Below, one piece after another: positions 1 through 7,575 of a DNA stretch of 64,000 nucleotides. The notes under the pieces are model-generated. The model saw nothing but the letters and a program-made list of their open reading frames with translations, was not told where the DNA came from and did not search any database. This DNA comes from Streptomyces sp. NBC_01260 (GTDB lineage: Bacteria > Actinomycetota > Actinomycetes > Streptomycetales > Streptomycetaceae), in the NCBI RefSeq assembly GCF_036226405.1, contig NZ_CP108464.1:7502001-7566000 (forward strand), read 5' to 3'. Numbering within the stretch: position 1 is the stretch's first letter; the number at the start of each line of letters is the position of its first letter. The position numbers were made by a program, and so were the translations under genes.

Positions 1-1685
1 CGGAGGAGATCGAGGAGGCGTTGGCCGCGAAGTTTCAGGCGCTGTTCCCGCACCTGGACGAGCGTCAGCGTCGGCTGGCCATAGGAGCGGAGGCTCGCTC
101 GCTGGGCCATGGCGGGATCCGGCTGGTGGCCCGGGCCGCTGACGTCCGTGAGGGCACCGTGTCGCGTGGGGTGGCTGAACTGGAGTCGGGCGAAGCCCCG
201 TTGGGACGGGTGCGCCGGGAGGGCGGCGGCCGCAAGCGTGCGGTGGACCTAGACCCGGGCCTGCGGCCCGCGCTGCTGGCCCTGGTCGAACCGGACATGC
301 GGGGTGATCCGATGTCGCCGCTGCGCTGGACGACGAAGTCGACCCGTCACCTGGCCGCCGAGCTGACCGGGCAGGGACACCGTGTCTCGGCGGAGACTGT
401 GGCCGACCTGCTGCGGGAGGAGGGCTTCAGTCTGCAGGGCAACGCCAAGACCATCGAGGGCAGGCAACACCCGGACCGAGACGCCCAGTTCCGTTACATC
501 AACGAACGCGCCAAGGACTACCAGGCTGGCGGGGACCCGGTGGTCAGCGTGGACACCAAGAAGAAGGAGCTGGTCGGTAACTACAAGAACGCCGGCCACG
601 AGTGGCAGCGCGAGGGCGAACCGACCCGGGTGCACACTCACGACTTCCCGGACCGCGAGCTGGGCAAGGCGATCCCGTACGGAATCTACGACCTGACCGC
701 AAACACCGGCTGGGTCAGCGTGGGCACCGACCACGACACCGCCGCCTTCGCCGTCGAATCCGTCCGCCGCTGGTGGAACAGCCAAGGACGCGGCGCCTAT
801 CCGCACTCCCGGCGGCTTCTGATCACCGCGGACGCGGGCGGCTCGAACGGCTACCGCACCCGCGCCTGGAAGAGCGAACTCGCCGCCCTGGCCGTGGAAA
901 CCGGCCTGGAAATCACCGTCTGTCACTTTCCGCCAGGTACTTCAAAATGGAACAGAATCGAGCACCGGCTGTTCTCCCACATCACGATGAACTGGCGCGG
1001 CAGGCCGCTGACCAGCCACGAAGTCATCGTGAACAGTATCGCCGCGACCACCACGCGCACCGGGCTTACCGTGCACGCTGAACTCGACACCGGCGCCTAC
1101 GAGACCGGAGTCCGCATCGGTGACCGGCAGATGGACGCGCTGCCCCTGCACAGCCACGACTGGCACGGCGACTGGAACTACACGCTGCAGCCCCAGGAGC
1201 ACTGCCGGGACGGGATCCCGCCGCTCCCGCCCCAGAACCAGCCCGGCCACGGCCGGGAGTGGCTCGCTCATCCGGCCCTGACCGGCATCCAGCCGGATCA
1301 GTGGGACCAGCTGATCGCCGAACTCGCAGCGGCCCGCGAGACCCAGCGGGAGGAAGTCCTGCAGCAGCGACGCGGCGGCGACCGGCAGAAGGTGCCCGCA
1401 GCCGGCCTCTATACCGGCCGGCGCCCCGGCCTCAGCCTCGTCGACCGGCTTCTGGCCACCCTCCTCTACGAACGTCACGGGCTCCCGCAAGTGACGATCG
1501 CCCCGCTCTTCGGAGTAGTACCCCAGAGCCTCAACCGGGTCATCAGCCAGACCCGACATCTTCTCCACGAAGTCGACTACACCATCGAACCCACCGAGAC
1601 ACAGCTGGCCACCCTCGACGATCTCACCGACCTCGCCGCACACCTCGACATCCCCACCCCAGAGATCAACACGGCGAGTTATTGA
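1..1685 (+). CDS. ISAzo13-type transposase, 5' end beyond the window
   Basis: Transposase of the ISAzo13 type, a DDE enzyme that cuts and joins the ends of its own insertion sequence. The frame is open from base 3, and the residues before the first possible start (TTG at 21) read E-E-I-E-E-A-L, which continues the N-terminal helix naturally. The true start therefore probably lies left of the window. An N-terminal helix-turn-helix region (LDERQRRL, then a segment around TVSRG) is followed by the catalytic core, with VVSVDTKKKE near residue 175 and TADAGGSNGYR near 270, both typical of this family. The protein ends at a normal stop. The element's right terminus probably lies within 1686-1750, but without the left end the inverted repeats cannot be matched. 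The gene looks intact within the window. Confidence 0.82.
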   Translation, partial: EEIEEALAAKFQALFPHLDERQRRLAIGAEARSLGHGGIRLVARAADVREGTVSRGVAELESGEAPLGRVRREGGGRKRAVDLDPGLRPALLALVEPDMRGDPMSPLRWTTKSTRHLAAELTGQGHRVSAETVADLLREEGFSLQGNAKTIEGRQHPDRDAQFRYINERAKDYQAGGDPVVSVDTKKKELVGNYKNAGHEWQREGEPTRVHTHDFPDRELGKAIPYGIYDLTANTGWVSVGTDHDTAAFAVESVRRWWNSQGRGAYPHSRRLLITADAGGSNGYRTRAWKSELAALAVETGLEITVCHFPPGTSKWNRIEHRLFSHITMNWRGRPLTSHEVIVNSIAATTTRTGLTVHAELDTGAYETGVRIGDRQMDALPLHSHDWHGDWNYTLQPQEHCRDGIPPLPPQNQPGHGREWLAHPALTGIQPDQWDQLIAELAAARETQREEVLQQRRGGDRQKVPAAGLYTGRRPGLSLVDRLLATLLYERHGLPQVTIAPLFGVVPQSLNRVISQTRHLLHEVDYTIEPTETQLATLDDLTDLAAHLDIPTPEINTASY

Positions 1686-1751
1686 TCCGCAGGCCCTAAC
1701 TACCCGGCCTTGGGTCAAGGCCCATCCACTTTCGAAACAGGTCAATGGCGG

Positions 1752-2429
1752 CTACTGGCTCAGTTTGGGGTAGTAGGTCAGCTGGTACGGCGACAACTGG
1801 GAGACGTCCAACTGACCCCCGCCCCGGCAGATGGGGCAGACTCGTTGCCTGCCGCACTGGCGGCAGTTACTGCGCCCATGGCGCTCGCTGGGCACCCAGC
1901 CGCGTCCACCGCAGCCGCGGCAGGCGCCGAGGCCGTCGCACTCGTAGCAGAGCACGTAGCCGGGCGTGAGGGTCTCGGGCGTCCGGACCGGCTCCGGCCA
2001 CTGGAACTCCTCCGACTCGTGCTGGGCTAGGGCGGGGGTCTGCCCGCTGTAGAGCACGGCCGAGTTGTAGTCGCCTGTGCGGACTTCGATGCGGGTGCCG
2101 TCGGGGCGGCGGGCAGTGAGGACGTACGTGCGTTTCGTGCCGTCGATCTCCTCCTGAGGCCCCGCGATGTCCCAGTCGGCCGGGCTGAGCAGGCCGGCCG
2201 CCCGAGAGGCGACGTCGGCAGCGCCGACCCCTTCGGGGCGTTCCCCACGGAACACGGCCGAGTAGCTGTAGCGCAGCGGCTCGTGCCAGTCGGCGACGTT
2301 CGGCTCGTCGAGGAAGAGGAGGCCGAGGTCGGCGCCGGGGGTCAGGTCGTCGATCAGCTCGACGAGCTGTGCACGCAGGGCACGCCCGAGCCGGTCCAAC
2401 TCCTCACGCACACCGGGTATTTCTCCCAC
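1752..2429 (-). CDS. hypothetical protein with DnaJ-like zinc finger
   Basis: Function unknown; about 225 residues. The C-terminal third carries four Cys-x-x-Cys pairs with glycine spacing like a DnaJ zinc finger (CYECDGLG, CRGCGGRG, CRQCG, CPICRGGG), so a two-zinc fold is likely. The N-terminal part is acidic and mixed alpha/beta, with no recognised domain. The frame is open far upstream, but a GTG at 2429 preceded by a purine-rich GAGGGGG about 6 nt away is the best start; residues upstream of it look non-coding. The gene is divergent from the hypothetical gene at 2467 with a 37-nt gap. A protein-binding or immunity-like role would fit the small, solitary zinc-finger architecture, but that is inference. 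Confidence 0.7.
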   Translation of the reverse strand: MGEIPGVREELDRLGRALRAQLVELIDDLTPGADLGLLFLDEPNVADWHEPLRYSYSAVFRGERPEGVGAADVASRAAGLLSPADWDIAGPQEEIDGTKRTYVLTARRPDGTRIEVRTGDYNSAVLYSGQTPALAQHESEEFQWPEPVRTPETLTPGYVLCYECDGLGACRGCGGRGWVPSERHGRSNCRQCGRQRVCPICRGGGQLDVSQLSPYQLTYYPKLSQ

Positions 2430-2466
2430 TGGAGCCCCCTCTCTCTCGCTTGATCGCGGGCATCCT

Positions 2467-2955
2467 ATGCGGGTGAGAACGGTGAGAACACAGGCAGAGG
2501 CCCGTACCCAGCTACTACGGCACTTCACGGAGACGCTCCGTGCGCTGCCCCCGGAACTGTCGCTGGCGCTACGGCATCCGGACCTGCCCCACGCGGGCCT
2601 GCACCGCGGGGTTGTCCTGTCCGAGGACCTGAACCATCCCGATGACGGCTGGGCGACCTTCGACGTCCGGTACTGGGTGTGGGGAACCGCGCCGGACACC
2701 CGCGACCGGTATTTCGACCTGGTGACGGAGGTGTGGCGCGAGTGGGGCTGGGCGACCAGGGACGGAGGGGCTGCCCGTACGCGCACGGGTTGGGCGGACA
2801 CCCCCGACGGCTACGGCCTCGCCCTCACACGGAGTGTGAACGGCTACCTGAGCATGGCCGGCTCGACACCGCTGTTCCTACGGGACTCGGTGGTGGGGGA
2901 GCCGATGCCGACGCGGATCGCTTGGCGGGACGGGGAGGCGGTGTCCTCCTTGTAG
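2467..2955 (+). CDS. conserved hypothetical protein
   Basis: Function unknown; 162 residues, soluble, with no signal peptide or membrane segment. The N-terminal helix (EARTQLLRHFTETLRALP) is followed by a beta-rich region with many aromatic residues (VRYWVWG, EVWREWGWA, GYGLALT). This resembles small actinobacterial proteins of unknown role. ATG 2467 is used; in-frame GTG codons at 2473 and 2482 are alternatives, since no strong Shine-Dalgarno singles one out. It is divergently arranged with the zinc-finger gene at 2429, so the short gap must carry both promoters. Composition matches its neighbours. Confidence 0.65.
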   Translation: MRVRTVRTQAEARTQLLRHFTETLRALPPELSLALRHPDLPHAGLHRGVVLSEDLNHPDDGWATFDVRYWVWGTAPDTRDRYFDLVTEVWREWGWATRDGGAARTRTGWADTPDGYGLALTRSVNGYLSMAGSTPLFLRDSVVGEPMPTRIAWRDGEAVSSL

Positions 2956-3034
2956 TCAGGCTCGCGGAGTGAGTGAGCCTTCGCCAACTTGACTGCGCAG
3001 GTCAAAGGGCTGGTGTGACGGCCTTCCGGGGTAC

Positions 3035-3202
3035 TCACGCTGGTCGTGGGCGGGAGCCTACGGAGAAGATTGCGATGTCCTCCAGGACCGAGGCGAGGAC
3101 GTCCGCCTTGGCGCGCTCTGCGGCCGCGTACGCGCGGGCCGATTCGGCGGCATGCTCATAGAGGGGCTGGCGGGCGGGCGCGGGGGCCTGCTGCTGGCTC
3201 AT
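3035..3202 (-). CDS. small hypothetical protein, 55 aa
   Basis: A 55-residue gene supported by an AGGAG Shine-Dalgarno 6 nt before ATG 3202, a clean stop and strong G/C third-position bias. The product begins MSQQQAPAPARQP, continues as an alanine/glutamate-rich amphipathic helix (AAESARAYAAAERAKADVLAS) and ends in a short hydrophobic stretch (DIAIFSVG). There is no signal peptide or metal motif. Its role is unknown. It lies in the accessory patch between the hypothetical gene at 2467 and the IS630 element and may be a surviving small gene of a decayed locus. Confidence 0.55.
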   Translation of the reverse strand: MSQQQAPAPARQPLYEHAAESARAYAAAERAKADVLASVLEDIAIFSVGSRPRPA

Positions 3203-3299
3203 CCGGGACTCCTGGCTGTCATCTGGCGTGTGTCACCACGGTATCGCCGGAACGTGCCGCCGGACCCCGGTACGGACGATCCCCCGTCCGGCGGAGGCC

Positions 3300-3450
3300 C
3301 GTGGCGGGCCATAATCTGAAAGGCTGCGGGTGAGGTTGATGACGGCTTCCGAGCCGACGATCTGCTTCGTGAAGGTGTAGTCCTGGCATCGTTCTCGTCA
3401 CTGGGCGTGTAGGTGGCGGTCAGGGAGCCGAACAGGACTGGATCGGCTGA
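3300..3450 (-). pseudogene. fragment of an unrecognised gene, frameshifted
   Basis: On the minus strand, protein-like sequence reads SADPVLFGSLTATYTPSDEN from about 3450, then must change frame near 3385 to continue as QDYTFTKQIVGSEAVINLT to about 3320. Both halves have Streptomyces-like codon use and join sensibly if one base was lost. The original upstream part would lie where IS630 now sits. No family was recognised. It is reported as a probable gene remnant, not as an expressed gene. Confidence 0.3.
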
Positions 3451-3484
3451 GTGTCAAGCCCCGGGTTTCATGGAGAGCGAGTTA

Positions 3485-3507
3485 CTGAGATTGAACTCGT
3501 GAAGTCA
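3485..3507 (+). repeat. IS630 left terminal inverted repeat
   Basis: Pairs with 4617-4639 in inverted orientation. The shared core is GAGATT-x-AACTCGTG-xx-GTC. It is preceded by TA. Confidence 0.8.
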
Positions 3508-3549
3508 TAGGGGCTGACGGTTGGTGCCTTCCTGCGGTATCGCTGGAGG

Positions 3550-4616
3550 ATGAGGTATCCACAGGGTGGCGGGTTGACCGCTGAACGGCAGTGCAAACGC
3601 GAGGAGTTACGGCTTCAGGCGGCTGAGCGGTTCGCTCGTGGCGAGGGCAGTTCAGCGATTGCCAGGGATCTGCGGGTCAGTGTCCGATCGGTGCAGCGGT
3701 GGCGTCACGCGTGGGCCGAGGGCGGCCCGCGGTCCTTGCGGTCGCAGGGGCCCGCATCGCTGCCGCGGCTGAGTGAGAAGCAGTTCGCTCAGCTGGAGTC
3801 GGAGCTGGCCAGGGGGCCGGCCTCGCACGGCTGGGAGGACCAACGCTGGACTCTGAGCCGTGTGAAGACGGTGATCGGACGGCGCTTCCACCTCACTTAC
3901 ACGATCCAGGGCGTACGCAAGCTGTTGGTGCGTAACGGCTGGTCCTGCCAGGTCCCGGCCCGTCGTGCCCTGGAGCGCGATGACGATGCGGTGGCCGGGT
4001 GGGTCAAGGAGGTGTGGCCCCGCGCGGAAGGCTGGCGGCGGCCCGTGGAGCATGGCTGGTCTTCGAGGACGAAGCGGGCTTCTCCATGACGCCGTCGCAC
4101 ACCAGGACCTGGTCCCAGCGAGGCCGGACCCCAGTAGTGCGGGTCCGTGGCCGCTCTCGTAGACGGATATCGATCGCCGCGCTGACCTGCTACAAACCCG
4201 GCCACCGATCCCGGCTGATCTGCCGACCGCGACGGGACGACGGCCGGCGCGACGGGCGCAAGAGCTTCTCCTGGCGCGACTACCGGGACCTTCTGATCGC
4301 AGCCCACCAACAGCTCGGCGGCCCGATCGTACTCATCTGGGACAACCTCAACGTGCACAAAGCCGCAGGTCTACGGGAGTTCGCCGACTCCCGCGACTGG
4401 CTGACCATCCTCTACCTGCCGCCTTACGCCCCCGACCTCAACCCCGTCGAAGGCATCTGGTCCCTGCTGCGGCGCGGCTGGCTCTCCCATGTCGCCTTCT
4501 CCACGCCAGAACATCTCATCCGCACTGTCCGGAGCGGCGTACGGCACATCCAGTACCGCAGCAACCTCATCGACGGCTGCCTCACCGAGACCGGCCTGAC
4601 CATCAGATCCGCATGA
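3550..4616 (+). CDS. IS630-family transposase, split across two frames
   Basis: DDE transposase of the IS630 family. The first frame (3550-4089) carries the N-terminal helix-turn-helix (SSAIARDLRVSVRSVQRW) and the linker. The second frame (open from GTG 3999 to 4616) carries the catalytic triad in the motifs FEDEAGF, WDNLNVHK and DLNPVEGIW. Going from one to the other needs a -1 change between roughly 4000 and 4089, most plausibly near 4030-4050. Several IS630 elements are known to use programmed frameshifting, but no clear slippery heptamer is visible, so an inactivating mutation is equally possible. Everything else, including the terminal repeats, looks recent and intact. Confidence 0.75.
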
Positions 4617-4639
4617 CGACACCACGAGTTAAATCTCAA
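4617..4639 (-). repeat. IS630 right terminal inverted repeat
   Basis: Inverted copy of 3485-3507, 18 of 23 positions identical. It is followed by TA at 4640-4641 and starts immediately after the transposase stop codon. Confidence 0.8.
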
Positions 4640-4699
4640 TAATTGGTTGAACCTGTCGTGTGACCTGGCGCAGGCGGCCCCATGCGCGCTCTCGGACTC

Positions 4700-5036
4700 G
4701 GGCCAGCCGGCAGGGGCGCCCCGGCGCGGTCACCGGGCGGCAGTCGCGCCCTGGGCCTCAACCTCGCGGTCATCATCGTGTCCATGCTGCCGTTCGGCGG
4801 CTGGCAGGACATCGTGAGCGTGATGGGAGACATATACCTGATCGTCTACCCTGCCTCGGCGGTGGCCGTGGCGGCTTTCCGGGCGCATGACCGGGAGCGC
4901 GGACTGCCTCTCGCCGGACGGCTGCATGCCGGGGGTGCGCTGGATCGCACCGGTCAGTTTCGCCGTGGCGAGCGAGTTCGTCTACTGGTCGGGATGGGAA
5001 GACCTGCGGCCTCCCGAAGGACTGCCGATCTGCCTC
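4700..5036 (+). pseudogene. APC-family amino-acid permease remnant (C-terminal part)
   Basis: Fragment of an amino acid-polyamine-organocation permease. In one frame (about 4745-4905) it reads LAVIIVSMLPFGGWQDIV and MGDIYLIVYPASAVAVAAF, typical late membrane helices. From about 4914 the next frame continues with MPGVRWIAPVSFAVASEF and VYWSGWEDLRPPEGLP, the usual last helix and tail. A single frameshift near 4905-4915 separates the halves. The N-terminal two thirds are missing; the fragment begins right after the IS630 right end, so insertion and deletion probably removed them. Not functional. Confidence 0.6.
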
Positions 5037-5107
5037 AAAGCTCATGCCGGTATGGATCTGGATGCGCCAACTCCTTTTTTCAGTGGCTGAGTTGTGACGC
5101 GAGCTGA

Positions 5108-5830
5108 GTGGAATTCGTGAAGAGTCCGAACATGGCTCCTGGAATCCGGTCACGGGAGCGGAAAGCTCGAAGGATTGCTTGGTGCTTCCGAGCAAGTAAC
5201 GGGAACGTTCAGCGCGTCCTTGACGACGCCGCCACGGAGATACGACCGTTGCAGCAGAAGGGCATCAAGGTCGTCCTCTCCGTCCTGGGGAACCACCAGG
5301 GTGCGGGTTTCGCCAACTTGCCTTCCCAGCAGGAGGCTTCGGTGTTCGCGAAGCAACTGTCGGACACAGTGGCCAAGTACGGTCTCGACGGCATCGACTT
5401 CGACGACGAGTACGCCGAATACGGCAACAATGGCACTGGCCAGCCCAACGACAGCTCGTTCGTTTACCTGGTGACGGCGCTGCGCCTGAATATGCCGGAC
5501 AAGATCATCAGCCTCTACCACATCGGCCTGGCCGCGTCGCGCCTCTCCTACGGAGGCGTCGACATCTCGACCACGTTTGACTATGCCTGGAACCCGTACT
5601 ACGGCTCCTGGCAGGTTCCCGGCATCGCACTGCCCAAGTCGAAGCTGTCGCCGGCGGCCGTCGAAATCGGCCGGACCTCGCAGAGCACGGCCGCCGACTT
5701 CGCCCGACGGACCGTCAGTGAAGGCTACGGGGTCTATCTGACGTACGACCTCGACGGTGCCGACCGCAGCGCCGATGTCTCCGCCTTCACTCGAGAGTTG
5801 TACGGCAGCGATGCCGATTTCACGCCGTAG
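5108..5830 (+). pseudogene. endo-beta-N-acetylglucosaminidase H (GH18), 5'-truncated
   Basis: From residue 33 on (base 5204) the product closely follows Streptomyces Endo H, the secreted GH18 enzyme that cleaves the chitobiose core of high-mannose N-glycans. Visible landmarks are IKVVLSVLGNHQGAGFAN, the catalytic motif LDGIDFDDEYAEYG (Asp99 and Glu101 here, corresponding to Asp130 and Glu132 of mature Endo H), DYAWNPYYG, and the C-terminal YLTYDLDGADR and FTRELYG. The first 32 residues (from GTG 5108) are unrelated and basic. The signal peptide and about 63 residues of the mature N-terminus, including the first barrel strands, are missing. The catalytic acid survives, but the barrel is incomplete and no export signal remains, so activity is unlikely. 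Some annotators may call this a plain CDS. Confidence 0.8.
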
Positions 5831-5899
5831 GGCGGGCTCGCGCCGCCGTGGCGCGCCGTGCTGCTTGGGGTTCGGCGACAAGGTGTGGGCAGACGCGGA

Positions 5900-6119
5900 T
5901 CATTCGACCCCGCTGTCCCTGTCCTCCCAGCGCAGCAGGTCGCCCGGCTGGCACTCCAGCGCCTCGCACAGCGCGGCATGCGTCGTGAAGCGCACCGCCT
6001 TGGCGCGGCCGTTCTTGAGCACCGCCAGGTTGGCAGGGGTGATCCCTATGCGGTCCGCGAGTTCGCCCACGGATCTTCCGCCTGGCCGGCATCACGTCGA
6101 TGTCTACGGCGATCGGCAT
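5900..6119 (-). pseudogene. YozG-like HTH regulator with 2-nt deletion
   Basis: A small Xre/YozG-type DNA-binding protein that would be about 73 residues if intact. The start reads MPIAVDIDVMPARRK. After one codon the frame is lost, and the rest continues in another frame as VGELADRIGITPANLAVLKN, GRAKAVRFTTHAALCEALEC and QPGDLLRWED before the stop at 5900-5902. The length (220 nt) and the local sequence fit loss of two bases from a codon pair for Met-Ser. Its ATG overlaps the stop of the upstream DUF2975 frame (TGATG at 6117-6121), the usual coupled arrangement of such membrane protein/repressor pairs. Confidence 0.7.
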
Positions 6120-6330
6120 CAGATCACCTCGTCGAGCTCGCCCTGCGTCTGCGCCGCTTCTGCGTCGCGCGTAACGGCTTGGGCGAGGAGCATCCGCAGC
6201 ACGAGCACGATGAGCGCGACTCCCAGGATGGCCAGCCGACCCCGCCTGCTGCAAGGCCGGCGCGATGTGACGCAGCGCCCGCCGCCGGCGGGGCACCAGG
6301 CGCTCCAGCCGGTGTGGCATGTAACAACCG
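6119..6330 (-). pseudogene. DUF2975 membrane protein remnant
   Basis: The C-terminal end of a DUF2975 integral membrane protein is readable at 6119-6235: a last hydrophobic helix (LAILGVALIVLVLRMLLAQA) and the acidic tail ending GELDEVI. Upstream, the frame is disrupted and only patches are recognisable (HIAPALQQAG in a shifted frame), so the three earlier membrane helices are missing or scrambled. Its stop overlaps the start of the broken YozG-like regulator. Known pairs of this kind form a small regulator plus membrane partner; here both members are dead. Confidence 0.5.
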
Positions 6331-6449
6331 GCCCTGTTTCTGCCCAGCTGGTCGAACCACGCCGCGCACTCTAATCTCCGCTTCCAGGACCGTCGCGTTG
6401 CCGATCTCGAAGCCACATCGAAGCGTTCCCGCCGGTAGAGGTGGAGCTG

Positions 6450-6649
6450 CCGTGGGGGAAGCCGGAGAGTCTGTCGTGACCTTGGCGCGGTGGCTTGGGC
6501 ACTCCTCGCCCGCGATCACCCTCGGTTACTATGCTCACTTCATGCAGGAGGCCGGCAGCAGGGGGCGCGGCACCATCGACGGTCTGCTTGGGGAGCGGGG
6601 GGACCGGCTCGCCAGCCGAAACTCCCCAGATTCTCCCCAGCGCCGTTGA
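6450..6649 (+). pseudogene. tyrosine site-specific integrase, C-terminal fragment
   Basis: Last ~65 residues of a phage/plasmid-type tyrosine recombinase: ESVVTLARWLGHSSPAITLG followed by YYAHFMQEAGSRGRG. This covers the conserved Leu-Gly-His box and the nucleophilic tyrosine region, with the usual tail of actinobacterial integrases. The ORF is open further upstream, but that sequence is not integrase-like and overlaps the antisense DUF2975/HTH remnants. The core-binding domain and the first Arg are missing. It marks the edge of a former integrative element that ended near 6.7 kb. Confidence 0.6.
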
Positions 6650-6723
6650 CCGGTGATTCCCGTCTACGCACCGAAGAAGCCGTCCGTGGGTTGTAAGGCT
6701 GAAGAGATAGGTGGCCTGGGAAA

Positions 6724-7575
6724 GTGCTGGAAGAGGTCGTAGCGACCCGCTATGTCACGCCTTTGCGTGAGGGTGGCTCGCTTCCCGGGATCGTCGAGGC
6801 CGACGACCTGGGCACGTACGTCATGAAATTCACCGGCGCCGGACAAGGCCGCAAGACGCTGGTCGCGGAGGTGATCTGCGGACAACTCGGCCGACGGCTC
6901 GGGCTGCGTGTCCCCGACCTCGTGCAGATGCAGCTGGACCCGGTCATCGGTCTCGCCGAGCCCGACCAGGAGGTGCAGGAGCTCCTGAAGGGGAGCGGTG
7001 GCCTCAACCTAGGGATGGACTTCCTCCCCGGTTCCCTCGGCTTCGACGCACTCGCCTATCAGGTGGATCCGCGCGAGGCCGGACGCGTCGTCTGGTTCGA
7101 CGCGCTGATCAACAACGTCGACCGGTCCTGGCGCAATCCGAACATGCTGATCTGGCACGGCGACCTCTGGCTCATCGACCACGGCGCCACCATGATCTGG
7201 CACCACAACTGGCCGGGCGCCCAGGCCTCCGCCGCCAAGCCGTACAACGCCTCGGACCACGCGCTGGCCCCCTTCGCCCCCGATGTCGCCGCGGCCGCCG
7301 CGGAACTGGCCCCGCTGGTCACGGAGGAACTGCTCACCGAGGTCGCGGCCGACGTCCCCGACGAGTGGCTGGTGGACGAGCCCGGATTCGACTCGACCGA
7401 TCAGCTCAGGCGCGCCTATGTCGAGGCGCTGCTGCCGCGAGCGGCCACCATCCACGAGCGGATCAGCCTGGACGCGCCCACCGCCGCCAAGCCGTCCCAG
7501 GCCCCGGGCTGGCTCGCCGAGCGCCTCGCCCCGCGGCATGACCACGAGAACAGCGACGAGAGCGGCCGGCCGTGA
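6724..7575 (+). CDS. HipA-like kinase family protein
   Basis: Protein of 283 residues with a HipA-like kinase fold. An N-terminal ATP-binding lobe (YVMKFTGAGQG around residue 37, LVAEVICGQLGRRLG) is followed by catalytic-loop-like ALINNVDRSWRNPNML (around 127-142) and a metal-binding LIDHGATM in place of the DFG motif. In HipA toxins related motifs phosphorylate aminoacyl-tRNA synthetases; the target here is unknown. GTG 6724 is the start. The gene overlaps the DUF3037 gene by four bases (GTGA), a pairing conserved in many bacteria, so the two are almost certainly co-translated. There is no adjacent HipB-type repressor, so this is probably not a classical toxin-antitoxin pair. Confidence 0.8.
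   Translation: MLEEVVATRYVTPLREGGSLPGIVEADDLGTYVMKFTGAGQGRKTLVAEVICGQLGRRLGLRVPDLVQMQLDPVIGLAEPDQEVQELLKGSGGLNLGMDFLPGSLGFDALAYQVDPREAGRVVWFDALINNVDRSWRNPNMLIWHGDLWLIDHGATMIWHHNWPGAQASAAKPYNASDHALAPFAPDVAAAAAELAPLVTEELLTEVAADVPDEWLVDEPGFDSTDQLRRAYVEALLPRAATIHERISLDAPTAAKPSQAPGWLAERLAPRHDHENSDESGRP

Larger units (their letters stand above)
3485..4639 (+). mobile_element. IS630-family insertion sequence, complete
   Basis: Element of 1155 bp bounded by imperfect 23-bp inverted repeats (18 of 23 matching) and flanked on both sides by TA (3483-3484 and 4640-4641). This is the target duplication expected of IS630/Tc1-type elements. It contains one transposase reading frame interrupted by a frame change. 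Its right flank begins directly in degraded permease sequence. Confidence 0.85.

Noticed and set aside
1686..1751. Right inverted repeat of the ISAzo13-type element
   Set aside because: A terminal repeat probably lies here, but without the left end no pairing can be shown.
1752..2801. 349-codon reading of the zinc-finger gene
   Set aside because: The first 124 codons are antisense to the gene at 2467 and lack coding character; GTG 2429 with a Shine-Dalgarno is the better start.
5858..6649. 263-codon plus-strand frame read as one protein
   Set aside because: Only the last 65 codons resemble a protein family (integrase tail); the first part is antisense to the YozG/DUF2975 remnants.
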